Below are positions 11,212 to 22,470 of a stretch of DNA of 64,000 nucleotides, piece after piece (the first letter of the stretch is position 1; every line of letters begins with the position of its first letter). A program made the position numbers and the translations under genes. The stretch comes from Molossus alvarezi. Taxonomy: Eukaryota > Chordata > Mammalia > Chiroptera > Molossidae. A model generated the notes under the pieces. The model worked only from the letters and a program-made list of their open reading frames with translations. It did no database searches and was not told the DNA's origin. Location: assembly GCA_037176705.1 (NCBI GenBank), contig CM073887.1, forward strand, positions 56,319,001-56,383,000, written 5' to 3'.

Positions 11212-11280
11212 TTGAAAATATGTTTTTATTGATTTTTTAGAGAGAAAGAAAGGGAGAGAGAGATAAAAACATCAATGTGA
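11212..11280 (-). mobile_element. Partial Ves-type SINE tail
   Basis: Only the 3' half survives (ATTGATTTTTTAGAGAGAAA, AACATCAATGTGA). The tRNA-like head is missing and the sequence joins L1 ORF2 directly at 11281. Confidence 0.6.
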
Positions 11281-11340
11281 GGTTTTTATGGATGTATTTC
11301 CAGAAGTGGGATTACTGGGTCAAAAGGCAGTTGCATTTTT

Positions 11341-11587
11341 TTTTTTTTTATCCTCACCCGAGGACATTTTTCCATTTTTTGTACAGAGAGAGTGGGAGGG
11401 AGAGAGACGAAGAGAGAGAGAGGGAAACATCGATGTGAAAGGGACACATCGAGTGGCTGCCACCCGCATGACCCAACCAGGGCCGGGGACAAACTGCAAC
11501 CAAGGTACATGCCCTTAGCGGGAACCGAACCCGGTCTCTCAGGACCGCAGGCGGACGCTGTAACTGCTGAGCCAAACTGGCCAGGGC
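11341..11587 (-). mobile_element. Ves SINE with 19-nt target duplication
   Basis: AAAAGGCAGTTGCATTTTT occurs at 11322-11340 and 11588-11606 inside L1 ORF2. The target is L1 sequence. Confidence 0.93.
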
Positions 11588-12627
11588 AAAAGGCAGTTGC
11601 ATTTTTAATTTTTTGAGGAAACTCCATACTGTTTTGCACTGTAGCAGCACCAGTCTGCATTTCCCTGAACAGTGCATGAGGGTTCCCTTTTCTCCACATC
11701 CTTGCCAGCACTTTTCGTTATTGATTTATTGATGATAACCATTCTGACAGGTGTGAGATGATGATATCTCATTGTGGTTTTAATTTGCATCTCTGATGTT
11801 TAGTGGCATTGAGCATATTTTCATGTCTCTTGGCCAACTGTATGTCCTCTTTGGAGAAATGTCTATTTAGGTTGTTCACCCATTTTTTAATTGGGTTGTT
11901 AGGCTTCTTGGTGTTGAGTTTTATTAGTTCTTTCTATATTTTGGAAATTAACCCTTTGTCAGATGTACCATTATCAAATATGTTCTCACATTCAGTGGGT
12001 TCCCTTTTCAGTTTGTTAATGTTTTCTTTTTTCCCCCCTGTGGAAAAGCTTTTTAGTTTGATATAGTCCTATTTATTTTATTTTTCCTTTTGTTTCCCTT
12101 GCCTGAGAAGATACATCGACAAAAATATCACTACAAGAAGAGCCTGAAATTTTACCGCCTAAGTTTTCTTCCAGAATCTTTATGGTTTGTGACTTACATT
12201 TAAGTATTTAATCTATTTTGAGTTTAATCTTGTCTATGGTGTAAGTTGGTGGTCTAGTTTTATTTATTTTTTGCATGTATCTGTCCAATTTTCCCAACAT
12301 CATTTATGAATAGACTATCTTTACCCCATTGTATGTTTTTGCCTCCTTTGTTGATTGTTAATTGAGTATAAAGGCATGGGTTTATTTCTGGGCTCTCTAT
12401 TGTGTTCCATTGATCTATATGTCTGTTTTTATGCTTTTACCATGCTATTTTGATTACTGTGGCCTTGTAGTATAGTTTGATATCAGGGATTGTGATGCCT
12501 CTAACTTTGTTTTTCTTTCTCAGGATTGCAGAGGCTATTCATGGTCTTTTGTGATTTCATATACATTTTAAAAATATTTGTTCTATATCTGAGGTATGCC
12601 ATTGATATTTTAAAAGGCATTGCATTG

Positions 12628-12904
12628 CCCTGGCCGGTTTGGCTCAGCGGTTAGAGCGTCGGCCTGCGGTCCAGAGAGACCTAGGTTCAGTTCCCGCTGA
12701 GGGCACGTACCTCAGTTGCGGTTTGTCCCCGGCCCTGGTTGGGTTGTGCGGGTGGCAGCTACTCGATGTGTCCCTTTCACGTCGATGTTTCTCTCTCTCT
12801 CTCTCCCTCCCACTCTATCTGAACAAAATATCAAAAAAAAAAAAAAAAATGTCCTCCGGTGAGGATTAAAAAAAAAAAAAACCCTCACCCAAGGATATAA
12901 AAAT
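12628..12904 (+). mobile_element. Ves SINE, first of a serial pair
   Basis: Sense Ves with target copy AAAAGGCATTGCATTG at 12612-12627 and again at 12905-12920. Its tail contains an additional CCTCACCCAAGGATAT segment after the A-run. Confidence 0.92.
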
Positions 12905-12920
12905 AAAAGGCATTGCATTG

Positions 12921-13133
12921 AGCCCAGCCAGTGTGGCTCAGTAGTTGAGCATTGACCCATGCACCAAGAGGTTGCCAGTTCAGTTTCTGGTCAGGGCACA
13001 TTCCCAGGTTGTGGGCCAAATCCCCAGTGGGGGGCATGCAGGAAGCGGCCAGTCGATGCTCTTTCTCATTGATGTTTCTGTCTCTCTGTCCCTATCCCTT
13101 CCTGTCTCTCTAAAATCAACAAAGAAAAAAGTA
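12921..13133 (+). mobile_element. Second-subfamily Ves SINE in the same site
   Basis: Head AGCCCAGCCAGTGTGGCTCAG, middle GACCCATGCACCAAGAGG and CCCAGTGGGGGGCATGCAGG define a different subfamily from the neighbour. A third target copy (AAAAGGAATTGCATTGA) follows at 13134-13150. Confidence 0.92.
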
Positions 13134-15838
13134 AAAAGGAATTGCATTGAATTTGTAGGTTGGTTTGGGTTGTATGGACATTTTAATGATAATTTTTTTC
13201 TATTTAAAGACACAGTATATGCTTTTACTTATTTGTATCTTCCTCATTTTCTTCAATATCCTAGAATTTTCTGAGTACAGGTCTTTTACCTCCATGGTTA
13301 AATTTCTAGGTACTGTATTTTTTTGTTGCAGTAGTAAATAGGATTGTTTTGTCAGTTTCTTTCTCTGATGGTTCATTATTGTTATATAAAATGCCACTGA
13401 TCTGAATATCCTGCTGCTTTGCTGAAATCATTTACTAAATCTAGTTTTTTGGTGGAGTCTTTAGGGCTTTCTGTGTACAGTATCATGTCATCTGTGAATA
13501 ATGAGAGTTTTACATTCTCCTTTCCAATTTGGATGCCTTTAATTTCTTCTTCTTGTCTGAGTGCTGTGGCTAGGACTTCCAATAGTATAAGAACAGAGGA
13601 AGTGGACAACCCTGTTTTATTCCTGATCTCGAGGGAAACACTTTTAGTTATTGTCCACTGAGCATGATGTTGGCTGTGGGTTTATCATATATGACCTTTA
13701 TTATGTTGAGGTATGATCCCTCTATTCCCACTTTGCTGAGAGATTTTAACAGAAATGGATGCTGGATTTTATCAAATGTTTTTTCTGCATCTATTAATGT
13801 AATCATGTAATGTTTGTCCTTTATTTTTTAATGTGATGTTTGCTAATATTTTATTGAGGATTTTAGCAACTATGTTCATCAGGGATATTGGCCTGTAATT
13901 TTCTTTCTTTGTGATGTCTTTGTCTGGTTTTGGAATTAGGATAATACTTTCCTTGTAAGTGAGATTCATAATGTTCTCTCCTTTTGAATTGTTTGGAATA
14001 GTTTGAGAAGGATAGGCGTTAGTTCTTCTTTGACTGTTTGGTAAAATTCACTTGTGAAGCCATTGGTTTAAGACTTTTGTTTACCTGGAGTTTTATTTTA
14101 TTTTATTGCTGCTTCAATTTTATTAGTTCTAATCATTCTATTCAGGTTTTCTGATTCTTCCAGATTCAGTTTTGGAACTTTGAATGTTTCTAGGAATTTA
14201 TCCATTTTACTCAGGTTGTCCAATTTGTTGGCATATAGAGTTTTTGACAGTATTTTATTACAATCCTTTGTATTTCCGTGGTGTCAGTTGTTACTTCTCT
14301 TCTTTGATTTCCGATTTAATTTATTTGGATTTTCTCTCTTTTTCTTGATGAGTTTGGTTAAAGGTTTATCAATCTTGTTTACATTATAAAAGAAACAGCT
14401 CTTGGTTTCTTTGCTCTTTTATGTATTTTTTTTCATCTCTATGTCATTTATTTCTCTCTTATCTTTATTATGTCCTTCCTTCTACCTACTCTGGGCTTTG
14501 TTTCTTGTTCTTTTTATAGTTCTTTTAAGTGTAGGATTAGATTGTTAATTTTTCTTGCTTTTTGAGGTAGACATGTAATACTATGAATTTCCCTCTCAGG
14601 AGTGTTTTTGCTGTGTCCCTTCGATTTTGATTTGTTGTGTGTTCATTTTCATTTGCTTCCATGAAACTTTTCATTTCTTCTTTGATTTCATTGTTAACCC
14701 ATTAATTTCTTAATAACTTGTTATTAACCTTCATGTGTTTGAATATTTTTCAGTGTTTTATTGTAGTTGATTTCTCATTTTATACCATTGTGGTCAGAGA
14801 AGATGCTTTATATGATTTCAATCTTCTTTAATTTATTAAGACTCATTTTGTGTCCTAACATGTGGTCTGTCTTTGAGAATGTTCCATGTGCACTTGAGAA
14901 GAATGCATATTTGCTGCTTTGGGAGTAAATGTCCTGTAAATATCAATTAAATCTATCTGATCCAGTGTGTCACTTAAGGTCTCTGTTGCCTTGTTAATTT
15001 TTTGCTTGAAAGATCTATCCATTGATGTCAGTGGAGTGTTAAAATCCTCTATTTTGACTGTATTTCTGTCAATCTCTCTCTTAATGTTCACTAACATGTA
15101 AAAAAATATATTTAGGTGCTCCTGTGTTCAGTACATGTATGTTTACAAGGGTTATATATCCTTGTTAAATAGATCCTTTTAGTATTATGTAGTGATGTTC
15201 ATTGTCTTTTGTCATGGCCTTTGTTTTGAAGTCTATTTCGTCTGATGTAAGTATTGTTATCTCAGCTTTTGTTTCATTTTGTTTGCCTTTTCATGAAATA
15301 TTTTTTTTCCATCCATTCACTCTTAGTCTCTGTGTATACGTTGTTCTTAGGTGATTCTCTCGAGACAGCATATATATGGGTCATGTTTTCTTATACATTC
15401 AGCTACCCTATGTCTTTTGGCTGGAGCATTTAATGTGTTTATAAGGTTATTATTGACAGGTACATATTTATTGCCATTTTAATCTTTATGCCTATGTTCC
15501 TCTTTATTTCTTTTTTTTTTTTTAATTCTTCTTCTTAAAGCAGGCTCTTTAACATTTTTTGTAAAGAGCAGTACTGGTTTGGTGGTAATGAACTCCTTTA
15601 TTTATTTATTATTTTCTTTTCTTTTTTTCGGGGGAGGGGTTCTAGGACATACTTTATTTCTCTTTCAATTTTAAATGATAGCCTTGCTGGATAGAGTAGT
15701 GTTGGTTGTACATTCTTGCTTTTCATCACTTTAAATATTTCATGCCAGTTTCTTCTGTCCTGAAATGTTTCTGTTGAAAAATCAGCTCATTCCCTTATGG
15801 GAGCTCCCTTGTAGGTAGTTAATTGTCTCTCTCTTGCA

Positions 15839-15995
15839 CTTTTATTGATTTTAGAGAGAGAGGAAGAGGGGGAGAGAGAGATAAAAACATTTGGGGATTT
15901 GGCTCACAACCTGGGCATGTGCCCTGACTGGGAATCGAACCAGCGACCTCTTGGTGCATGGGTCAGTGTTCAATCACAGCCACACTGGCCGGGCT
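15839..15995 (-). mobile_element. Ves SINE, second subfamily
   Basis: Reverse copy with GAGAGAG tract, CTGGGCATGTGCCCTGACTG and head CCACACTGGCCGGGCT. Part of the central region is deleted. Confidence 0.85.
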
Positions 15996-16172
15996 ATTTA
16001 GGGTGATTTCAAATGGATTTCCAGGGTATAGACTTGTAGGCCTAAATCGTGCAAGTATGTATGATTAGTAGTTTATAAAACAATTTTTCATGGATACAAC
16101 AATTAACATTTTTTTTTTCACATACTTATGAGGTTTCTTGTTCAGCCAGCAAAGCGCCTTACAATTTTCTCT

Positions 16173-16311
16173 TTTTAAAATTGAATTTATTGGGGTTACA
16201 CTAGTTAATAAAATTATACAGGTTTTAGATATATAGTTCTGCAATACATCATCTGTATATTGTATTATTTGTTTACCATCGCAGGTCAAGTATCCTTCCA
16301 TCACCAACCAG
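16173..16311 (-). mobile_element. Short 5'-truncated L1 3' end
   Basis: TTGAATTTATTGGGGTTACA to CATCACCAACC is L1 3'UTR. Near-repeats CCTTACAATTTTCT (16157-16170) and CCCTACAATTGTCT (from 16312) look like the target duplication. Confidence 0.7.
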
Positions 16312-16944
16312 CCCTACAATTGTCTTTCCTTTTTTTCTTGAAGACATTTTTTGCCAGATTGCTCAAACACTAGCTTTTTGTTAACACATATAGGGAAGTC
16401 CAGAGCACCTCCAGTGGGGGGCAGAAGTCTATGTCAGTGACCGAGCTACGGCCCCCTTGAGCCTGCAAAGGAAAACATTAGAAGGCTCAGCTGTTCTTCC
16501 TGAGGAGCTTCCCCTGCAGGTTCCTACCTGCTCACACCCACCATGGAAGGAGCCTTTACATTGGGAGAAGCTGCAGGCTTGGAAAGCTGGGGGTGCACGT
16601 GCACATGGGGGTGGGATGAAGCCCCCTCCGAGGGTTTAGTTGTGGTTCTCCTTGGCCTGTTTCTAGGCCTAGGTTGGACTTTTGCATCCACTGGGCAGGT
16701 GCACTCAGTGTAATTCGTGCACAGTGAGAGAGTCTGTGAAAATCAGGAGTTGGTAAATTTATTCCCTATGTGGGAAATATGATTGTTGGTTTCTTGGGAT
16801 TAAACATCTAAGTTGATGTTTAGAGAGATGATGTTGGTAAGGCAAATAAATAGTGGAACTAAATAGAATTTTTGTTCCTTTTAAGCAAGAGAACCTGGAG
16901 ATAGATAAATGTATTTAACCTTGCAGATCTATTTTTCATTTTTA

Positions 16945-17070
16945 TTTTATTTTATTTTATTATTATTAAAAATTTTTTTTTTTTTTAGTATGTGCCCCTA
17001 GCGGGAACTGCACCCGGGACTCTCTGGTTCGCAGGCCGACGCTCCAACCGCTGAGCCAAACTGGCCCAGG
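16945..17070 (-). mobile_element. Ves SINE lacking its 3' body, with 16-nt target duplication
   Basis: CTATTTTTCATTTTTA occurs at 16929-16944 and 17071-17086. Only the tRNA-like head and an A-rich tail are present; the central body and CT tract are missing. Confidence 0.85.
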
Positions 17071-17153
17071 CTATTTTTCATTTTTACATCGGTGTTTGTA
17101 TGTGGGTGTTCATGTCCCTAAAGAACACTGATATTTAAAAGGCTAAAGTAATT

Positions 17154-17377
17154 ACCCGCCTGGTGTGGATCGATGGTTGAGTGTCAACCCATGCACCAAG
17201 AGGTCGCTGGTTCAATGCCCGGTCGGAGCACATGCCCAGGTTGTGGGCCAAATCCCCAGTGGGGGGCATGCAGGAGGCAGCCAATCAAATGTTCTCTCTC
17301 ATTGATCTTTCTCTCTTTCTCTCCCTCTCTCTTTCCTCTCTCTCTAATGTCAATAAAGAAAAAAAATTAAAAATAAT
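17154..17377 (+). mobile_element. Ves SINE, second subfamily, 17-nt target duplication
   Basis: AAAAGGCTAAAGTAATT at 17137-17153 and AAAAGGCTAAAGTTATT at 17378-17394. Full-length. Confidence 0.92.
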
Positions 17378-17959
17378 AAAAGGCTAAAGTTATTGAATTC
17401 CTATTTTAATTGATGTGAGGAAAAGTAATCAAAGCTTATATAAACCTTTAAAAGCCCTATTACCTTTTGGAGCATAACTGAAATCCCTAATGCATTATAA
17501 TATGTACTTATTCCTAAAATAACACCTGTATGAGATACAGAGAGAGGACCAAGTAGGATGCAACTTGTCCTTTTAGTTAGCAAGGATTTTGAAAATTTTT
17601 ACTTTGTATTGTGTACACTTTTGTACTTGTTTATGTTTAAAGGAATCAGATCTTAAAATAGTTCCCTATGTACAAAAGTTAAAGAAAGGCTAGTAGATGG
17701 TAAAATATGGTGTAAATAAATGTCTGTGTTTATCTTACATCTGTGAGATAGAAAAGTCTAACTTAAGACTCACAGCTCACATATCCTGGTCCCTCCAGCA
17801 GGCCACCCTAAAATACAGTTTTGATCATTTCTTGAACTTCTTGTTAGTATTTCTTTATATAAAAACAAATAATTGAAAATGCATATTTTTCTAACCCATG
17901 TTTGTTCTTATAATGAGCAGGCAGACTGCATTGTTTCATATTTGCCCACAGCTTAAGCT

Positions 17960-18600
17960 TCCCCTCCCCGCCCCTCCCCTCTTCCCTTGTGTCCACACCT
18001 GGGCAGGCTGGTGAGAAAGTCCAGGACTCTTGCCTCTGGCACTGGCTTCAGATTCCAACCACACAAGCCCCATCTGTGTGCAGAACTCTTGCCCTGGCCT
18101 CACCCCCAATAAGGATTCTTTGCTTGACCAAACTTAGTCAGGCTCCTGAACTTTCTCACAGTCCTATCAGTGCACTTTCTTGCAAAATCTACTTTTTGCA
18201 GGAATTCTGCTAAGTCAGGTGATCCAGAAGCCCCCACCCTCCTATCTGACCACCCTCCATATCTGATCAGGTTCCTTCTCCTCCACATCAGGTGACCTGT
18301 CTGCAGCAAGAATCCTGTTTGGTCAGTTGAGCAGGAATCCTCTAACATCTGATTCTCTCTTGGTAGTTTTCCACCCACTGACCTCCTACCTGCCCTCAGG
18401 CCATAAATTTCCACTTGCTTATGCTGTTCCCAGATTTGAACCCAATCTCATTTCTCACCCTCTGTGAAATCCCACCACAGTGGTCTCTATACCAATTGAA
18501 ATGGTTTTGAATGCAATGTACCTGCATCTTTGACAAGTGGCACTGAATCTTTTTTTCTTGAACACCTCTAGCCACAATAAAATCCCAGGCTAGGCTCTTT
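17960..18600 (+). mobile_element. Probable ERV LTR relic
   Basis: GC-richer block with an LTR-like 3' part: CCATAAATTTCCACTTGC, TGAAATCCCACCACAGTGGT, TCTCTATACCAATTGAAATG, then TTTTGAATGCAATGTACCTG. Internal near-repeats (GGAATTCTGCTAAGTCAGGT, AGGTTCCTTCTCCTCCACAT) are typical of U3. No coding region or clear ends. Confidence 0.35.
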
Positions 18601-18702
18601 TCCTTGCTCTATGAAGCTTTTCCACGGCTACCTGAGTAGCCTGACCTGCCCTCTCAGAGACCTCTGCTATGTGAGTCATAACTTTATCCTACCCTCTCCA
18701 TG

Positions 18703-18731
18703 TGTGTATGTGTGTGTGTGTGTGGGGGGGG
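18703..18731. repeat. (TG)n microsatellite with poly-G
   Basis: TGTGTGTATGTGTGTGTGTG followed by a run of nine G. Confidence 0.85.
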
Positions 18732-19730
18732 GCACACTAGCATTAATCTCAGCATGGGAACCATTCTTCTGCAGATGACCATAACAGTTGGACCCTTGGG
18801 CAGCATGTCCCGATGTGACCACTCTGTGGGTCTGTCTCTTGCTCTCACCTGCTCTGCTGCCTGATGGTGGTCACACTGTGGCTGCTGGGTGCTGGGGAGC
18901 CGGTGCTGTGAGCTGAGCTGCCCGTGTGGCACTGCTGAGCCTGCCAAGCCTCAGTTCTATGTGCAGCTGACCAGAGTGGGCAGTTTTGAGAATTTCTAGA
19001 TATTTGGGAGCAGGAGTGTGGGTTTCAGGCCCTCCTTAAAGTGGTTCTGGGTCGATGTCTTTTGCTGGGATTTATCCGTGTGTCAGAGTGAAGCTGTGAC
19101 AGAGGCTGGGTTGGCCCTATATATCCCAGGGATGGGGGTGGAAGAGAGTGAATACACCCTGTGCCATGAGGGCCCTCTCTAGTGGTCACTTGTGAAAGAG
19201 CAGTTATTCACAAAGAGAAAGAGGAGAGGGGAAAAGACAGTCAGTAGGTGGCTGGCTGTGTCCACACCCCTGATACCAGAGGGCTCTCCAGGACCCTTCA
19301 GTACCTTTGCTGCTGCTCCGGCATCTACTGCAGCACAGATCCTGACCCCTGGGGTTAAGGGGACAACATCTAGGGCACCCTTGTGGCACAGCCAAGGCAT
19401 TATTTCAAATCAACTTGAGTTTGGGGCCCTTAAATTCTATAAAACAACTAATTGTCTAACCTAATGGCAGAGTTTTGAGGCCCTGTAGAGGAAAAAATAA
19501 AATAAATAAAGACCAGGGTAGAGAGGACCCGCTTTCTGAAATATATTTAGGGATCAAAAAAACAAAACAGGCAAGGACAGGAGGGAGGGAACAACAATAA
19601 CAACAACAAAATACTAATACAGAAGTCCACAATTTGATTCACTTGAAAATCTAAAATATACTCAAAGAATTACACAGAAAAAAATATCAAGGGGCTCTGT
19701 TTGGTTTAGGGACCTCTACAACATAGTTTT

Positions 19731-19948
19731 TTTGTTTGTTTTTTGTAAATCCTTACCCAAGGACATTTTTTCATTGATTTCTTTTTGGATAGAGTGGAAG
19801 GTGGGGGAAGAGAGAGAGAAACATCAATGTGAGAGACACATTGATTGGTTGCCTCCTGCACAACCCCAAATGGGTCCAGGAATCGAGCCTATGATCCTTC
19901 AGTCCTTGGGCCCATACTCTAACCACTGAGCGAGCAACTGACCAGGGT
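19731..19948 (-). mobile_element. Older Ves SINE with target duplication
   Basis: TACAACATAGTTTT (19717-19730) and TACAACACAGGTTTT (19949-19963) flank a diverged reverse Ves copy; the head reads ACTGACCAGGG. Confidence 0.85.
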
Positions 19949-20514
19949 TACAACACAGGTTTTGAATCATTTTGCCACAAAAGCTCTCATGCAAATAATA
20001 CTAAGTCTCAAATTAGTTATATTGGGATCACACTAAATGTAAACCAGGTGCCCCTGATAATATCAGTGAGATTACTGAATGCAAAATAGGGAGCAAATTG
20101 GCATCTTACCTTAACCATCATAGAACACAACTCTTGCCTAAATTTCTCTTGGTCAGAGCACCCACTGTCATTAAGTGTCCCATAGTGAACAGGGAAGCTC
20201 CGAACCAATGGTTCATAAACTATAATTAAATTGTCTTTGCCACTTCCAAATTGGCTTGGCAGAAAAGACCCCACAGACTTTACCTCCAGTTTAATTACAT
20301 AATATGGCTTAATGTATATTAAATAGGGCTTTGAAAGATTGAAATAATTATACAAAATTTGTTAGTGAAGAAGTGATTCTTCCCAGTGATCATTCCTTAT
20401 AACAGCTGAATTTGGCCTGTTGTTAAACCTGGAAAGAATAAATAAATCTCACAGTGGATTAACACCACCTAGAGGCTGTTTGCACCAAGTAAGCCCCTAG
20501 ACCCAGTACGCTTT

Positions 20515-22300
20515 TATTTCTGATTTTATTAACTTGAATCTCTTCTCTTCTTTTCTTAGTCTAGCTAAAGCTTTGCTAATTTGGTTTATAGTTTCAACCA
20601 ATTTTTATTTTCTTTGAACAGTTAATTTTGTACTTTCATGTTTCTAATCAGTTTCTTTTCATTTTAGCTTGAAGATTCCAGTAGCATTTCTTATAAAGCA
20701 GGTATGGTGAGGAGCTCCCTCAACTTTGGTTTGTTTGCAAATGTTTTTCTCTTTTACTCATTTCTGAGGGACAACTTTGCTGTGTAAAGTGTTCTTGGCT
20801 GGCAGTTTCTTTCAGTGTATTGTATATCCCATGCCACCCTCTCATGTCCTTGGTTTTCTGCTTAGAAATCCTAGAAGCAGGGGTTTCCTTATATGTAATG
20901 TGTCACTTTCTCCTTCCTACGTTCAAAATTATCCTTGTCTTTGATTTTTGATGGTTTTCTTGTAATACATCTTGGTGAGGTTATGTTGGTGGTTCAATTT
21001 GTTTCAGGTTCTTTGAGCTATATGTACTTGGATGTCCATCTCTCTCACAACATTTGGAGACTTTTCCACCATTATTTATTTACATAAGCTTTTACCCACC
21101 ACTCTCTCTTTTCCTCTGGGATTTACATAATGTGCATCTTATTTCTTTTTCTGGTGTCCCCTAATCATGTAAGCTTTCTTTATTCCTTTTTATTTCATTT
21201 TTTAATTTAACTGGATAATTTCTTTCTTTCTTTTTTTGGAAATAAATTATAGAGATATATCCAAGGGTCTTAGAGTTTGCAAACTGGAAACACAGTCAGG
21301 CAGAATCTCTGGTGTTTCAAAGAAGAGAGAAAAGTTAAAATTCTTACACTAAAAAGTACATTCTTAGGAATTATCAGTCCAGTATTCTTTGTCCTAGGAT
21401 TGGCCAGAACAGTTGTCATTCACATGATAGCCAGTCAAATGATTAATGCCAGGTGGGTGGAAGATGGAGCCCAGGAGGTCTGGTCACATCCAGTGGTCTA
21501 AGTGTGAGGTGGATGTGTGTATGTGAGCCCTTCAGGAGGTAATTGGAGGATGATCTGGAGGTTCAGATTTATGACACAGAACTGGAAAGTTTAAAAAAAA
21601 TTGTAAGTTCCCAGGCTACTCAGGACAAGAATGGGGTCATTCCTCATGACTCAACCTTCATAATCTAACTGGATAATTTCAAATGACCCGTGTTAAAGTT
21701 CACAGTCTTTGATGTGATTCATCCAGTCATCTCTTGAAGCTCTATTATAGTTTTCATTTCATTTATTGCATTCTTCAGTACCAGAATTTCTGTTTGGTTC
21801 TTTATGATCTTTATATGTAAAACTCCCCCCCCCCTCTCTTAAAATTTTTATTTTATGTTGACCATCTGTATTCTTATGAAGGTCTCTTAGACCTTCCTTA
21901 GAACAATTATTTTTAATGCTTTGTCGGGCAATTTGTAGATCTCTATTTCTGTGGGATAGGGTACTGGAAAATCATGTGTTTCTTTACTGGTGTAATTTTC
22001 CTTTTGTTTTTGTGTTCTTTGAAGTCTTGCATTACTTTGTTCACATTTGAAGAAGCAGTCAACTCCTGCAGTCTTTCCTGGCTTTGGAAGAGAAACACTT
22101 TTACCAGTAAGCCACAGGGATTCTGAGGCTCTCTCAGACCTTTTGTATGGATATGGTCACTTCACGCTCTGGTTCTCTCTTTTGGAGGGATTTTTAAGAT
22201 TGTGTGCCTTATCTGAATCCCTCAAAGCCAGGCCAGGTGCTGAGAATCTCGTTAGTTCTCCCGAGGGTAGTCCTCTGAAATGATAAAGTTTGTGTGTCTT
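20515..22300 (-). mobile_element. Old L1 (L1M-like) ORF2/ORF1/5' region
   Basis: Minus-strand diverged L1: TAGCATTTCTTATAAAGCAG (ORF1-ORF2 spacer), AATTATCCTTGTCTTTGATT and the 5' part to about 22300. Interrupted by the retroposed segment at 21223-21665. No frame survives. Confidence 0.6.
21223..21665 (-). mobile_element. Retroposed insertion of unidentified source with 15-nt target duplication
   Basis: TAACTGGATAATTTC occurs at 21208-21222 and 21666-21680. The insert begins with a T-rich run (TTTCTTTCTTTTTTTGG), i.e. a poly-A tail on the minus strand. The 443-nt body is not L1, Ves or any repeat I recognise, and carries no long minus-strand frame. Likely a processed retrocopy of a non-coding or UTR transcript. 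Confidence 0.6.
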
Positions 22301-22470
22301 ATCCCAATCCCACTGAATTGAGTCAGCTCAATGTGTGTGCTAATGAGACAGTGGAGAGGTGTGTACTCCTCATCTGTGGCATGCTTGGGGATCCAGCCAT
22401 GGTGTGGGAGGATGAGGGTGTAAGGTGTGCAGAGCATTGGGTTGCCTATGGGCCAATTGGGAGTGTCTGT

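Larger units (their letters stand above)
11281..15838 (-). mobile_element. Long old L1: most of ORF2 and start of ORF1, with nested SINEs
   Basis: Minus-strand L1 running from the ORF2 C-terminal part (11281) through the reverse transcriptase (FTDDMILYT, the FxDD active-site motif, in 13382-13609; ILIPKPDKD and YRPISLMN in 13772-13969) and the endonuclease end (15097-14855, IDLIDIYRTFTPKA) to the ORF2 start and ORF1 3' part. Frames are broken many times. SINEs are nested at 11341-11587, 12628-12904 and 12921-13133. The 3'UTR is missing. Confidence 0.85.
16400..17890 (+). repeat. Diverged duplicate of KRAB-ZNF intron 1 (copy without exon 1)
   Basis: Collinear with 31600-33130: GCATCCACTGGGCAGGTGCA (16685) matches GCATCCACAGTGTAGGTGCA; AACTAAATAGAATTTTTGTT matches AACCAAATAGAATTTTGGTT; GATGCAACTTGTCCTTTTAG (17558) matches AATGCATCTTGTCCTTTTTA. 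Two SINEs interrupt it (16945-17070, 17154-17377). No exon-1 equivalent is recognisable upstream. Confidence 0.7.
18601..20510. other. Unassigned intergenic stretch
   Basis: Contains (TG)n/(G)n at 18703-18731, an AATAAA cluster at about 19500 and a Ves SINE (19731-19948). An unusual minus-strand open frame at 20017-20355 (112 codons) reads SKPYLIYIKPYYVIKLEVKS and SDQEKFRQELCSMMVKVRCQ; I do not recognise it. Nothing else supportable. Confidence 0.4.
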
